Assembly (NCBI GenBank): GCA_030549775.1
Contig: CM060175.1
Coordinates: 106,571,422-106,635,421, forward strand
DNA length: 64,000 nt
Direction of reading: 5' to 3'
Origin: Tamarix chinensis
Lineage: Eukaryota; Streptophyta; Magnoliopsida; Caryophyllales; Tamaricaceae
The stretch's first letter is position 1. Every line of letters begins with the position of its first letter. A program made the translations under genes and the position numbers. Below are positions 37,186-51,400 of the stretch, piece after piece. The notes under the pieces are model-generated. The model did no database searches. It saw nothing but the letters and a program-made list of their open reading frames with translations, and was not told the DNA's origin.

Positions 37186-38311
37186 GTAAGCTTTAATCTA
37201 CATTCTACAATTTTTATTTTTAAAATTTATTCATTTCTTAGTTTTTTATTCTCATTTTTAATTTTACATTTTTAGTTCTTAATAAAATAAATAAAACCCC
37301 TATAATGTAAATAAAATAATAAATGTTAAAAAATATTTATTAAAAAGTTATATAATAAGTAATGTAATTGTAGATTGAGCTCATATTTTAATTGTATGTA
37401 CATGTATATGATGTGTAAAATTAATATGCTTCACCCGTTTCATAATATAAGTCTATAATATTTTGAAATTTGTCACTTCATATAAGGCAATTACCAAAAT
37501 GTATCAGATATTGAATGTTATGTATTCTAGAGGTGTGTAAACTCGAATATTTGTATTTGTTTGGATATATTTTTTCTTGATACCTACTATACGCTATTTA
37601 GAATGGATATTTAAATCCCGAATATCTAAAAAATATTGACTGAATATGGATCAAATTTGAATATATCTAATAACCATATAAGAGTACTATTTTTTTTATC
37701 AATTTTAATGAATTTTGTAAGAATTTTTTTAAAAATAAATGTTCTATATCAGTTAATATTTATATCTATATTCATACAATTGTTGTATATTATCTAAAAA
37801 ATGGTATTAAATATTATTATAAAAGTTTAAATTATAAAAATAAATACATCTTAAAAAGCTTAAAACTACAAAAACATAATAGTATGATATAGTGTTGAAA
37901 TAATGAATAAAATAATAGGTATTTTTGTAGATAGAATAATCTATTTAAAAATTGGATATTTTAATATATTTAGATTGGAGTGAATCAAGGTGAGTGTAAA
38001 TATTAAATATTAACCTCAGTGAAATGAAAGAAGGTCAATCAGTATGAATGTTTTATAATAATGTTTGGATGATATCAATCTAATATGGGTGAATGCTTTA
38101 AAAATTCTATTTAGATCGAGGTAAATGTTTTAAAAATTATATTTGAATCGAGGTAAATGTATAAAATTGTTTATGTTTTCACATTTATCTTTGTTACTTG
38201 CGAAATCGGATGTTAACAAAAATGAGGTTAACCGAGATAAATAGAGATAAAATTTTAACCCTAATTTATCTAGTTGAGGTTAACAAAATTCATTCTTGGG
38301 TGAACCAATTG
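37186..38311. other. Spacer between the two gene copies
   Basis: Very A+T-rich with no coding sequence. The part from about 37980 has AGGTAAATG and GAGGTTAAC words and weak resemblance to the insertion at 20435-20939. It replaces the region that lies upstream of 19769 in copy 1. Confidence 0.5.
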
Positions 38312-39401
38312 ATCTCTATTGTACCACTCTTTTTTGATCTCTCGATTTGGCCTGTAGTCTTTCTCGTTGTTCATTGCTATTGTCTTTTTTTCTTCAGTGT
38401 TGGAAGAATGTTATGTGTTTTGGATTAATTGATTCAATTTCTACGATAATTAGATTCATAATATTTTATATTAAAGTGAAACAAATTAATTTATAAGTTT
38501 TTTGTTACATATATGTCGAGTATAGGGGTATCCCCAACTCTCCAAAGAGGCTAACTTACTTAATTGATCCCCCCACATATTAGAATTTAGAGTTTTTTTT
38601 CCACCTTTTTTGTTTTTGTATGGTGCATTTTATTTGAAGTAAATAGGAAGTTAATGGAGGTGAATCGGTTGACTCGTACAGTTTGGGAACATATTTTATT
38701 AACTTCAACCAAATAAATGTAGGTTAAAGTTTCATTTCTTTTTACCTCAATTAATCTTATATGTTTTGCTAATCTTGGATTTTTTAGAGTAACATAAATA
38801 AATAAAAGAATATAACTAAATTTTATATATTCACCTTAATCCGAACGAGACTTTAAAAAATATTTATCCCCATTTATTTCTTTTAAATTAATATAATTTA
38901 AATAAATTTTAAAATATATTTACTTTGATTAACCTAATTTTTAATATTTATTTTTACTTTGATTTACTTCGATCCAATCAGAGCATTAGTGATAAGTCCG
39001 TGGAATTAGTTTGGATTATGGGGCTGGGGAATGCAAGTCTGGAACGGCCATTTCCAACTGCAAATTCCATAGCCCCCGGATAATTAGTGAAAAAATACGA
39101 ACGGATAACCTGGGTTAGTGATTTTTAATGATTTGATTTGGTACTATTAGTATTCAGACTATATTAGCTTATTTCGGAGTCGTTTTCTGCAACGAGTGTA
39201 GCATACACGGTTAGTATTAAACATTAGTTCTACGGTTACAGTTTATAAGTATATTTATAGCGAGCTTCTGTATCGCCCTGGAGAGATATTGCCATATTGG
39301 CTCCAGCGTCTCCGTCACTGCCTGTAGATTAAATGCAATATACAGTGAATGGCGCATCTTCCGACTGTATTCATTGTGAATCATTAGTTGTTGTTGTTTA
39401 G
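38312..39401 (+). promoter_or_regulatory. Upstream region and likely leader of DDL-like copy 2
   Basis: It matches 19769-20956 of copy 1 from CTCTATTGTA onward (CTCTCG...CCTGTAGTCTTTCTCG, then GTGGAATTAGTTTGGATTATG near 39000). Copy 2 lacks the 505-bp insertion of copy 1 but has its own unshared stretch at about 38610-38985. The TTTAG directly before the ATG at 39402 could be a leader-intron acceptor. Confidence 0.45.
38640..38985. mobile_element. Short dispersed repeat in the copy 2 leader region
   Basis: Absent at the equivalent place in copy 1 (about 20080-20095). It shares TTATTAACTTCAAC and TTTTTAATATTTATTTTTAC blocks with the 505-bp insertion of copy 1, so related short elements entered both leaders at different points. 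Exact ends are unknown. Confidence 0.4.
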
Positions 39402-42400
39402 ATGAGTCCTTCGGTGTCTCGGAGGTCATCTAAGGGGCACCGTGAATCGAAGCATTCGGTGTCTCCTGCCAGAGGTCGTGCTCGTCATCCTCAAAGAAGG
39501 AGCCCATCTAAGAGAGATCGTTCCCCTGATGGCTCTCCTCGCGGGAGCCCGTCTCGAAGGGGGCGATCTCCTGCCAGCTCCCCTCGGAGGAGGAGCCCCT
39601 ACCGAAGAGAGAGGCCCCCTGCTTATCATAAGAGCTCTCTCAAGGGTAGTTCTCCTACTAGAGAAAAGCACTCAGGTCGAAATAAGTCTCCGATACTTGA
39701 AAAATCAAACTCTCCTGAAGCTGGGTCTCCTTCGCCAAGGACCAAACGCTTAAGGAGAGCTCAGGCTGAAAAAGAGGTTGAAAAAGCAATTGAAAGGGAA
39801 CGTGAAGGGAGTCATAGGAGGGGAAGTGATAAGTCTAAACATCAGGACAGGGGTTCTAGCCGTGAAGGCCCAAGAAGAGAAAGGAGGTCAGAAAGAGATG
39901 GAGCTGATGGTGGTTCTTCTAGATCAAGACACGGACGTTCTACTTCTCCATCAGACCATTATCACCGTAGTCACCATCATTCACACTCGCCCCCTCCGGC
40001 GTCCAATTCCAGAGCTCGTGATGAGGTGTCTGGTGATATCCGGTGCTTCAAAACCTTCACTCATTCTTTTTATTATATTTGCTTTTCATATTCAATGTTT
40101 AGGGACAAAAATTCTATTGTCATCGGAGACTGATTTCTTTGCATATGATCCGAGTTATTTTGTTTTGTGGCTTGGTTTAGGCTGTGATAGAGTCTAATTT
40201 TCCATCTTTTCAGTTTGTTCTTTGTGCTTGCTTTTGCTTGCATCCACATATTTTCCCCTATGGCACAACATACTTTGGTTCTTGATGATTGTTTTCCTTA
40301 TTCATTATTATTAGTATTATTATTATGATTTTCTTATTCAATTTTGCTTATGCCATGAGGAGGGTTCCTTTTGATTTTAGATGCTTTCCTACTCTTTGAA
40401 TGCGTATTTTTTTGTGTATCTGTGTGTGGTGGTGGTGGGGGGGGTGTTGTTGAAGACAGGTGTTGAATGCTTTCTTACAGTGCATCCTTATTCCTTACAG
40501 AATGTTTTGGTCACATTTATGCGGTTTTCTGATGTCCATTTGTCTTTGGTGGAGAAATAGTTTCAATATGCCGTTGTTGTGATACTGATACAATTGACAC
40601 TGCTTATGAAGGTCTTACAATATATTTTTTCTTTCTTTCTAGGGCACAAACTCAAGAGGGACTGATGATTGGTGAGTCCCTTTACGAATTTCAAAATCTT
40701 CTCCTTAATTTTGGATCTCCGTTCCCTGTTATAGATTATTCCTTTGGAGCTATCATGATAAAATTTTAGTATGTGTTTAGTAGGCACTTATGCTTCTTAC
40801 CTGTGTGAAGTATCTCCTGTGGGAAGAATCGGCAAGATTCAGGATGAGGACATGGATACCTTTTGTTGGTTGGTAGGTGTACTTATCATCAGTAACATGC
40901 TTTGGCAGCGTTTTATGAACAGTAAATCTGGAATAGAATGAACTAAGTGGGGCTGAGGGAAGAGATTTGGTTTTTATGGTCATATGGCTGTGTAGCATTT
41001 TCTGTGCTTTCAATATTTCCCTTTTGGGGCTGTGAAAGAAAATGAGTGTCAAAAGTGTAACACCCCCAGTTGTTGACTTGTAAAAACTAATAAAGGATGT
41101 TTAAAATACGGAAGCGTAGAATTGATTCCGAGGGTATTGCCACCGCACAATATATATGAAGTGTCTACCACTTAACTCATACCTATTATAAGGCTAATGA
41201 ACCTATTTCAACTGAAAAAATGATACTAGATAAATAGAAGAATTTCAATAAAATAAAATAAATAAATAATGTCCGTCAAATTAATATGGTGCCAATCTCT
41301 CAAATAAAAGTAGCCTCCACTTTAGCCCAACATAGCCCCCATCAAGTTTCAATGAAGTCCTCAATCTGCACTAAGCCATCTGTTTACTTGATACATAATA
41401 ATATGATCATCACTCGTCCTATTTAACAACCAATTCAACACGGGACCAATGACAAGTAAGATGCATACAACACCAAAATATAAGATTCATACTGTAATTT
41501 ACTAGCATGTTATAATACAAGCATAATTGGCATGATGAATAGTATATATGGTAAGTTATAAATAATGTTATTGCATAGCCATACACACACTTATAATGTA
41601 GAGTAAATTATTCTTATTCCTTTAAGGTCACCACACAACATAGAAAACAATCTATGGAACAAATCCAACCAATAACAATGGCGGTGTTTCACTACAAATA
41701 ACATCCATAGGAGGATCACTACTAGGATATCCTAGTGGAGGTACTCTCCCAAGGATTTCAGACCTAGGCCATTCAATCCTTAAGTGTGCACACTTTCGTA
41801 ATAGGCCACGTATGATTCTATAGCCTAGACATGGAGCCTTAGTGGCTCTTGGCCAGTCGTAATAACATAGGGTGGACTATAACCATCACCTGACTTAGTA
41901 TAGTTAACAAGCACAACCAAACAGGAAAAGCATTACCAGCCCATCACTAGGAGGCCAACCTTGGAAACACCTAAATTCCAACTCAAGGTCTTTCCAACCA
42001 TGTTCATCAATTATAGACCATACAAATAGGCCCAAAGAGACCCTTTTTCAATGCACATTCTTTTATGAAAATTATTTTATTCCAAAAATTATTTTAGGAA
42101 AGAAACTTTTATTCTATAATTTTGATCCATACCAAGTAAAACTTAAGACCCTTTTCTAGGCCACAACCATGAATAATACAATCTGTCTAGACAACTAAAT
42201 CATGCCGATCATAACCATAATATCATAAACAATATTTTTATAATAATCTCAATACAACAATTTATGAGAACACCAAAAGATTAATCATAAACAATTAATT
42301 GCATGTATCACTAAGAACCACCACAAACAGAACATTAGAGCATCTTTGCACATACCCCAAAATAGAGGGTAAGTGGCTTACGTGGAATGCGGCCCAATCA

Positions 42401-45400
42401 CCGAAAGCTTACTAACCAATGGTCCTATTGTTGACACAAATATATTATTACTATCTTAGGCTCAACTTGTCATAATTCTTCAATTTACTGATCTAGTTTA
42501 TCATGTTTATAAAATCCCCAAGTCCAAAAATGATTAAATATATCAAATTATTCTAATGAAAAGATAAAGTACCGACTGATGGTTTATCATGATAATTTAC
42601 TATTAGTATTAATCAATTAGTTTAGGATCTAATATTATTGATAAAATAATTAGAAAGAAAGAAAGAAAGAATCCCATTAACTAATCTTGTATCTTGTTAG
42701 CCTTGGCCAATGGTAGTGGTGCATGGTGGTGACAATAGACAACTAAATCCTACACTAGTATGAAAGAAAAGAGGGATACAGACTCAATTTCAAGAGTTAC
42801 AGAACTCATGTGCTTAATTCAAATGCCATCATTCGTTTGGCGACTAATAACTAAAATTTACTAGTTTCTCATGCACACTTAATTTAACAACATGCATGTG
42901 ACTATTAATTATTGAATGACTTAGGTCATGTCATGATAGATATGGTAAGATTAACTGCACACATGATCCAGATATGCAACAAATAGTACAAGTCTAGAAT
43001 TTTGATTTTGTAAAATAGTGTAGAATCGAGGAAGGATTTGATTGATTGGGATACCATGGTTGTCCATGATATAATTAGCATCAACTATGAGAGCTCTTAA
43101 CTATAACTTATGCTAAGGTATCAAGATGCGTCGTAGTCAATTACTAAAATTTGGATTACTCGATGGGCATATAAATTACAGAAATTGATGGAAAAGTTGG
43201 ATAAATCTGTTAAATTTATTTGCTATGACAATCAAATCAGTTAATGGCAGAGACCTCTTCATTTTTCTCTTCTCTCACCAACCTCTCTTCTCATGTTCCT
43301 TTATGTGCGGCTGTGTTTCTACGTGTTTTGGGTATTAGTAGGTTGTTTATATAATGTAAGGGTAGGGTAATGGAGAGATATTTCTGTTAGGTAAAATTCT
43401 AGAACTCTCTAATTTATTAAAGATAGGCGATAAGTAAATATAAATTAACTTAGTCAGTGACCCATCTAAAAAGAAAATATCTATTGATAAAGTAATTAGC
43501 TTTGAGCTATGTTAGCAATTATGGTTCTGTTAACAACCTATTATTTATTTACTATGCCTATGTAGTAACAATGACTAAGTTTTACTACCATTATTTATTT
43601 ACTCTACAATCACAGACTTAGTAACAATAAGTACAATTTTAATTATTATGATTATTATTTCTATTTTTTTCCTGCTGAAACTCAATCATATGTTTCTCTG
43701 AAATAATCGTATGTATAAATTTTTTTCCTAACTTCTTCTTCTTCTTCTTCTTATTATTATTATAATACTTAATGTATTATTGTTATTACTATAATAATAT
43801 CTAAAGTATTATTTTATTATTATTATTAATTAATATTATGGGGTATTACAAAAAGTCTCATATTACAAGTTTATATGGTGGGTTGATGGTTATCATTGCC
43901 TGCAGTATGCAGATGCTGCAAATTCTTGTTCGAACTCTAATGTCTGATCTGCATGCTCAGCAGTTTGTCTTTGTGCTTGGCTTGTAAGAGTTGGTACTTA
44001 AAAATAATATCTGTTATAATTCTATTCTTATTACCGTTTACTGTAATTGAGGTGCTGCAAGATGGCCTTTTCTGGCTTGTACCTCACTCCTTAATGCTGA
44101 ACAGAAAAATTTAAATGGTTGTTTGGAAGGTGGGTGCTCCATAAATCTGTGTTGTCTGCACAACTGCGAGGTGAAGTGTTCCTGCAACACTGCCTGCAAG
44201 TTATATATGCATGAATTGACCTGTAAAATTTGTTTATTTGTAGTGTGTTTGTGGTGGGGAATGACAATGTCTCCTAAATATAGAGAATGTAGCTAGGTTG
44301 TTATCACAGCTAATGAGTCATGATTTTCTCTTCTCTGAGAAATTGTTTTCATCAAGCAGGGTTGTTGATGATGATTCATTAGCTAAGATGAAAGCTGCAG
44401 AGGAGGCTCTAGAATCTAAAAAAAAGGTGTTATTGGACCCCAGCTCATTTTGCCTGAATATGTATCTTTTTTTTTTTTTTGTCAATTTGGATCAAAGCAA
44501 TCCACATTATCCATTCATCTCTGTCACTGTGTCCATTACTTTAATTAAGGCATTTATGACTAATTAGTGTGGCCTATTTTGACATTTTATTGTTACATGC
44601 AGCATCAACCTTCATTTGAGTTGTCAGGGAAACTTGCAGCTGAAACTAATCGTGTAAAAGGTAAACCATCAATGCTTTTGTCATTGCCTGTTATTCTATT
44701 AGTAACAGTAGCTAACCTTCACGGTTAGTGATTGTCTAGACTGTTACCAATTTACCTTGAGTTGAACTAGCCCCCTTAAATTTACTTCTGTAAAACGGGA
44801 TTTAAGGTCAAAGTTTTCATGTCAAGGAGGACATTTACAAAATATTGGAAGTTACAAATATGTCATATTTCTCTGGTATTTACAATAAGTGAACCTGAAA
44901 ATTTTGCTGGAATCTTCTATGGATTACCTTATAGAGTACTGTTTAGCTCTGATCATAAGGATAAATTTTAAGACGTGACCATCTTGTGAATTTCTTAAGC
45001 TGTTATAACTTTTCTGTTCATTTTCTCACAGTGATGCTCTGTACTTAGGCCAGGATAATTCACAAGTAGTGGGGTATGATTAATGGCATAGCATGGAATG
45101 GTGATCTATAGCTTAAAGAGAAGGCTGAGAGGAACAACTTGGTTTCCTATAAAAAACAGAAAGATGATTGGAGTATCTTCTTAGGTGAGCTAGAAAATGT
45201 ATGTTGAAAATATTATGAAAGAGGGGAATCTTATGATGGATGTGGTGCTTTTAATGCACTAGGACATGTAAGAGGAGGGGATGGCAAACATTTTTTCTCA
45301 TCAACATTTTCTTGTTTACCCTTTTCCTTCTTTTTCCAACACCTTTATTTAAGCCCCTAATTTTCTCTATTTGATTCTTATTTTTATTATATTTTTACTT

Positions 45401-48400
45401 GCTTGTTCTAACACTTACTCATGAAAGATTATGGATGAATCGAATATTATGATTGTAGGCATTTGATAATGATATTTAATTAATAGTGTGTTAAAAAAAT
45501 ATTAGATTTCAAATTCATTAATTTCTTGTTAGTTAATTAGAAGTATGAGTCTTTCCTAAGTATAAACCTTTGTATTGAAATAATTTGTTTATTTGAATAT
45601 TTGTAAATTTTATTGCATTTTGATTTATATAAATAATTATATTAACTCTAAATTATGTAATTGTATTCATCGGCATTGCTCTATAATATAAATTAGGGAT
45701 CCGTCCCAGTGAAAATATGAAAAAGCTATTTCTAGATTGTGATATTTGTGTTGGACATGGATGTGCATTTTATGCAAGATTTCTTTTTACAAGTTCATTG
45801 CAATTGGTGTTGAACATGACATTTAGGTTTGCAAAGTTCTTGGTTAGAGTATATGCTTATTTGAATGAAGATAGGTGGTCTATGATTGCTCAAGTTTGGT
45901 TGATGCTTTGTGATGAAGTGAGTGCAACTTTTCTCTTCGTTTTTTTTGGTTGATGGGTGGGGTGTATGTTTTTGGGGGTGGATGTTTTCTTTTAGTTATT
46001 TTGGGTTGGGTTGTTTTGAGCAATTAATAAGTGGACCCTAATTTCATGATAATTAGGGCTTTGTGTATAAATTAAGCTTTTTATATCACTCATAAGTACA
46101 CAATGACCTTAGCATAAGGATTAACACGATAGTTGCTCAGGTTGCATTGGGATTCCAAATGAAATAGAATGTTGCGGAGGATGCTTGCTGTCTTCAACTT
46201 GTCATTTTCCTTTCCTCCCTTAGGATGGGGATTTATTCTCCAAATTATACAAATGGCTCCTATTCCCCTAGATTTGGATTTAAATTTAGATTTGCAAGCC
46301 AACTCTGCTTGATTTGTGATGGTCGTAATCCGCAAGCGCATGGATTCGTTAAAGCACTTTAAGGTTGTATCCCCTCGGGGCTTCGCAATTAACTACTATT
46401 TCTTATCATTTTAGCTATCTAGACTAATTTTTTTTACAAGAATAAGAATGTAGATTATGAAAATGCATGCAACGACTAATCGAATAAAACTCTAGAACAA
46501 TAATGATAAAATCTAATATTGAACTTTGGTCTCGAACTCGGTATTTAACAACGGATTAACATTATATTGTATTATAGTGCAAATGGTTGCAAATAACCAT
46601 TCTAATATGATTCACTAGCCTCTTTCAAACATCTACGTTCATAATCATTTGAGTTCCCGTCTGTATGACAATTTTTGACACCAATTTTAACCTTTCGGTT
46701 ACACTCAATCTTGAACTAGTCAAATTCTGTCAAACCCGACTTATAACAGTGATTCCTAACATATAGAACAACACATGAAAACCATACGTTTTACATATAC
46801 GTTAATTTGTCATATTCATACCGTATTGAGCTTAATTCAATCTTAGAGAAGGAAACTACTCACTCATGGTTGCAAGAAAACACAAGAAATAAAATTGAAT
46901 AACAAACATAATGACAGATGTAATAAATAATAAAAGAGAGAATGAAAAGACTAAACCATGGATTGATGATAGACCAAGTTGTTGCAAGATGGCATTTTAT
47001 GAAATTCAGCTTCGAAATTCGGAAAATAAAACCGCAAGATTTAAGGTAAGTTACATGAAGTTTTTGCTCATGAAAAGGGAGAAAAGAAAAATGCTCTGCT
47101 CTCAGAATGTCCCCAATTCTCTCTCCGTTTAGCCCTTAAACACCCCTCGTGAGTATGGGGTCGTGCATTATCGTGGGATAACCCCCGCATAGCTGTGCTG
47201 ATCAAGCATGGCCAGATTGTGTGGCGTTTGTTTCTCTCGGCTTTGTTGAGCACACGGCTGTGTTGATCTCGCATAGCTTGGTTGTGCATCCTCTTTACTC
47301 TTGGCTTCGTTGAGCACGATTGTGCTAATCGTGCACAGCCAAGTTGTGCAACTTCGTTCCAGTATGCACATTTGTGCACAGATTAGCATGGTTGTGCTGT
47401 GTTTGTGCATAAGTGTGCTTTAGCTAAATAAACAGTGAGTATATGCCCTGTTTTCAGCTCCTTAACTTCTACTCTTCTTGGTTGCACACGAGCTTGGTTT
47501 TTCTTCCTTCAAAGCTTTTCATAAAGAATCCATGCTACAAATCTGTGCTTTTCTTTCTTGGTTTTGTATACTTTTGTGCAGATCCTACAAAAATAAATAG
47601 CAAGAGAGCAGTAGCCGGAACTTTAGTCTCGAATTTGGTATTCAACAACGGATTAACATTATATTATATTATATTCTACTTGGCTGTGAATAACCAGTCT
47701 GATATGATTCACTAGTCTCTTTAAAGTATTAAGAAATTATATTAAACCCATTAAGTGCCACCGATTCAATAGTTCCTAAGAATTTAAACTACTTTTGTGA
47801 TCATTTGAGTTCCCGTTCATATGTTAATTTCTGACATTGATTTCAACCTTTTAAGTTATAATTGATGTCTAAACAAGTCAAATTTCGTCAAATCCGACTT
47901 ATAATAACGATTCCTAACATATGGAACATCACATAAACACCATATCTAGAACATATACGTTAATTTGTTATTTTCATATCGAATTGAGCCTAATTCGGTC
48001 TTAGAGAATGAAACTACTCGCTCATAGTTGTAAGAAAGCACAAGACATAAAATTGAATGATAAACATAATGACAGATGCAATAAATTATAAAAGAGAGAA
48101 TGAAAAGAATAAATCGTGAATTGATGATAAATCGAGTTGTTGTAAGATGGTAGTACACAAAATTCAACTTTGAAATTCGGAAGATAAAACTGAAAGATCT
48201 TAGATAAGTTACATTGAGTTTTTGTTTAGAAAAAGGGAAAAAAGAAAAATGCTCCGCTCCTAGAACATCCCCAATTCTCTATGTTCAGCCATTAAAACAC
48301 CCATGTGAGTATTAGGTTGTGCGGGATTGTGGGATAACCCCCGCATGACTGTGCTGATTGTGCACGGCCAGGCTGTGCGGCATTTGTTTCTTTTGGCTTT

Positions 48401-51400
48401 TTTGAGCGTACGGTTGTGCTGATCTTGCACAGCCAGGCCGTGCGTCCTCTTTTCTCTCAGCTTTGTTGAGCACGATTGTGCTAATCGTGCATAGCTAGGT
48501 TGTGCGTCTTCATTCTAGAGAGAAATTACGTACGGTTGTGCATAGGTTAGCATTGCTGTGCTGTGTCTGTGCACAAGTGTGCTTTAGCTAAATAAACGGT
48601 GAGTATTCGTCCTCCTTTTAGGTCCTTAGCTTCTTCTACTCTTCTTGCTTGCATTCAAGCTTGGCTTTTCTTCCTTCAAAGCTTTTTATAAAGAATCCTT
48701 GCTACAAATCTGTGCTTCTCTTCCTTGGTTTTGTACACTCTTGTGCAGATCCTGCAAAAATAAATACCAAGAGAACATTAGCTAGAACAAGAGGTAAATA
48801 TGATCAAAAAGTTAACAAATTATATGAAACATGGTCATAAATTGTTGGGAAAACAAGGCAAAAGAGTGGAGGTAAATGAGTTTATCTATTCTCCCATGCT
48901 TGAACTATTGCTTGTCCTCAAGTAACTTAGATCGTAAAAAATAGAAAAGGACGACGACGAAGGAGAAAAACAATGGAAAAGAAAAGGCTTAAGAGCAAGG
49001 CGTTTGGTGATAGAAACAAACTACTCGAACAAGGCATACATTTATAAGACCTATCGAGGCTGCAAGCATTACAAATAGAGAAAATGAAATTAAAGTCTTG
49101 GCTTTCAAATCAGTATTATTATGGCATTCTAAGATGGTTTAAAATCGTGTAGATGCACATCCTTATGAGACAAAGGTGAAATAAATAAGTAAAATTCCTC
49201 ACAATAGGTAAATGTAGATACTTGACACTCGTGTCTTAAGGATATAATATTTTTGCGCAAAATTCTCCCTGCCAATAATGACCGACCATATGCTTGCATG
49301 TTTTCTCAATTGCCCACTTAAAATACATTATGGAATGCAAAAATAAGAGGTTATATTAAGGGTGTAATGGGGTTAGGTTAAGTGCAGGGTAAATCTAAGA
49401 TTGTGGTTAATGACCCAAAAACCAATGGAGCGACAACTAAAAGAATATATCTCAATTTTTGAGATCAATCATGCATGAATACACTCTGTAAACATTAACG
49501 AAGGCTTTTTCAACAATCCCTCCTTACCAATCAAAACTAAGATGCTCAACCACCCACATCGCAATTTCAATATATTTTTTTTAGCAAGATAATAAAGCAA
49601 TAATTAGATTATTTTCACAATACAAGTGTTACCAAACACTTTCATCACGGCCCCATGCTTATTTTTAGTAATACCTACACCAAATACATTCAAGAGTTAT
49701 CGCTCCCTAGTTTTGGTCGAGGATAATGTAATAACTCATGATCCAGGGGATATAGTGGTAGGTTTTAATAAAAAAAAGAACATATCTTAACTCAAAGTGT
49801 TAAGCAAAAAGGAAGCAAATATCATTTGCTCAATCATGTTAATGCATGCATAAGTTATAAGCGGTCTTGAAGAGAAATAATGCAAGTTCTAGTTTTACAC
49901 ATTGGAAGAGAATACGCATAATTAGGAAACAGTAAGACCACATAAAAGATGGATATTCCTAAAGGTTCAAGATTTCTCTGATTCCATTGTTACTGCCTCT
50001 TTTTCCTATGTCTCGGTTTAGAGGAGTAAATCAACGATGAATATCTAGAGTGCTAAACTAATAAGTGGTTTGAGAGCCTATTGATTGGGAAGTTCATGCT
50101 TAAAAATATTTTAAAGGTCTTTTTTGTTATACTCGTCTGGAATCTGTAGGTTTCACTAATGTATAATCATGGTATGTCGAGAATTCTATCAAAATTTCAT
50201 CTTTAGCCTATCATTTCCCAAAATTCTCTCTTTTTTTGGAAAAAGAATAAAAAGAAAGAAAAAAACAAAAAGGAAAACCAGATAGAAGTAAGCACACCAA
50301 GGAAAAAGAAAAAAAAACACGCATTAAAACAAGACACTAAAGAAAGCAGGAGGAAAAGGAAGGTAAGAAAAACAGAAAGAAAGTAAAATAAAAAATGCAA
50401 CATAGACGACAATAACCAATGAATCCTCCCCCATGCTTAAAGGACACATTTAATTGCAATGTGTGCGAAAGGGACATATTGGGAAGGGAGATGAACGTGC
50501 TATGGTGGTGGAGGTGGCGGGTATCCGTGCTCAAGATGCAATTGATACATTTGTTGTATCATGGTTTTCATGTTGTTAATAGGAGATACGGAATTCCGAA
50601 GACTAACAACCTGGGCTCAGGCAATTAAATAGCGGTCGCGGTCGTGGTGTCGCGGTATCGGAGCGTCACGAACGATAAATTATGCATCGCGGTCGTCGCG
50701 GCGTGAATTTTTATTTTTATTTCACCATATACACTAATTATCATTTATTGATCATTTGAATATAAATATTCAATAAACTAGTATTTTATATCATATAAGA
50801 AGTATTAGAGTGAGTCATTATATGCTAAATTTTTCTAATAACCCTAAATTTACCTTAGAATGAAAAAAGGCATGTTATTTAATAGTAAATGTGAAGATAA
50901 TAAATAGTAATACTTTATTATAATTTAATAGTAACTTGATCTAAGATATATATAGTAAATAAATAAATAAAAATTATCATGCATACTTTTTTCAGTAGAA
51001 TTAAGAATTCTCAGTAAATCGCCGATTCCCCGATTTATCGGTGATATTTTCCGATTTATCGGGATTTATCGGCCGATAAATGTGAAATTTTAAAACCATA
51101 GCGTATCGGTAATTTTGCGTCGCGGCTGACCCAAAAACCGCTAAATAGCGGCCGCTACGCTATAGCGGGACCGCTATTTAATTGGATGCCTGGGCTTCAA
51201 GTGTATCAAAACAGGCATCGATCCGATCAAAACGGGTAGCCCATGATTGGTGAGATGAAGAAGGGCTTTGTTCAGTGTCAAAGGACAGTGTGCGGGGCGG
51301 GGAAGAGGAAGCAATGGTGAGCTTGGTGGCTCACTGGTATGTGTAGGACGTTCATTGGCATGCTGGGGATTAGGGTGACTAGGGCAAGGTGTGGTAGCGG

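Noticed and set aside
39442..39753. Alternative-phase frames over the SR-rich exon
   Set aside because: Repetitive AGG/TCT codons keep other phases open; only the phase with [10 protein letters not shown] joins the downstream exons.
47068..47410. His/Cys-rich minus-strand frames resembling small secreted proteins
   Set aside because: They lie in the repeated CACGGC-type words of an LTR and are not preserved in the other LTR copies.
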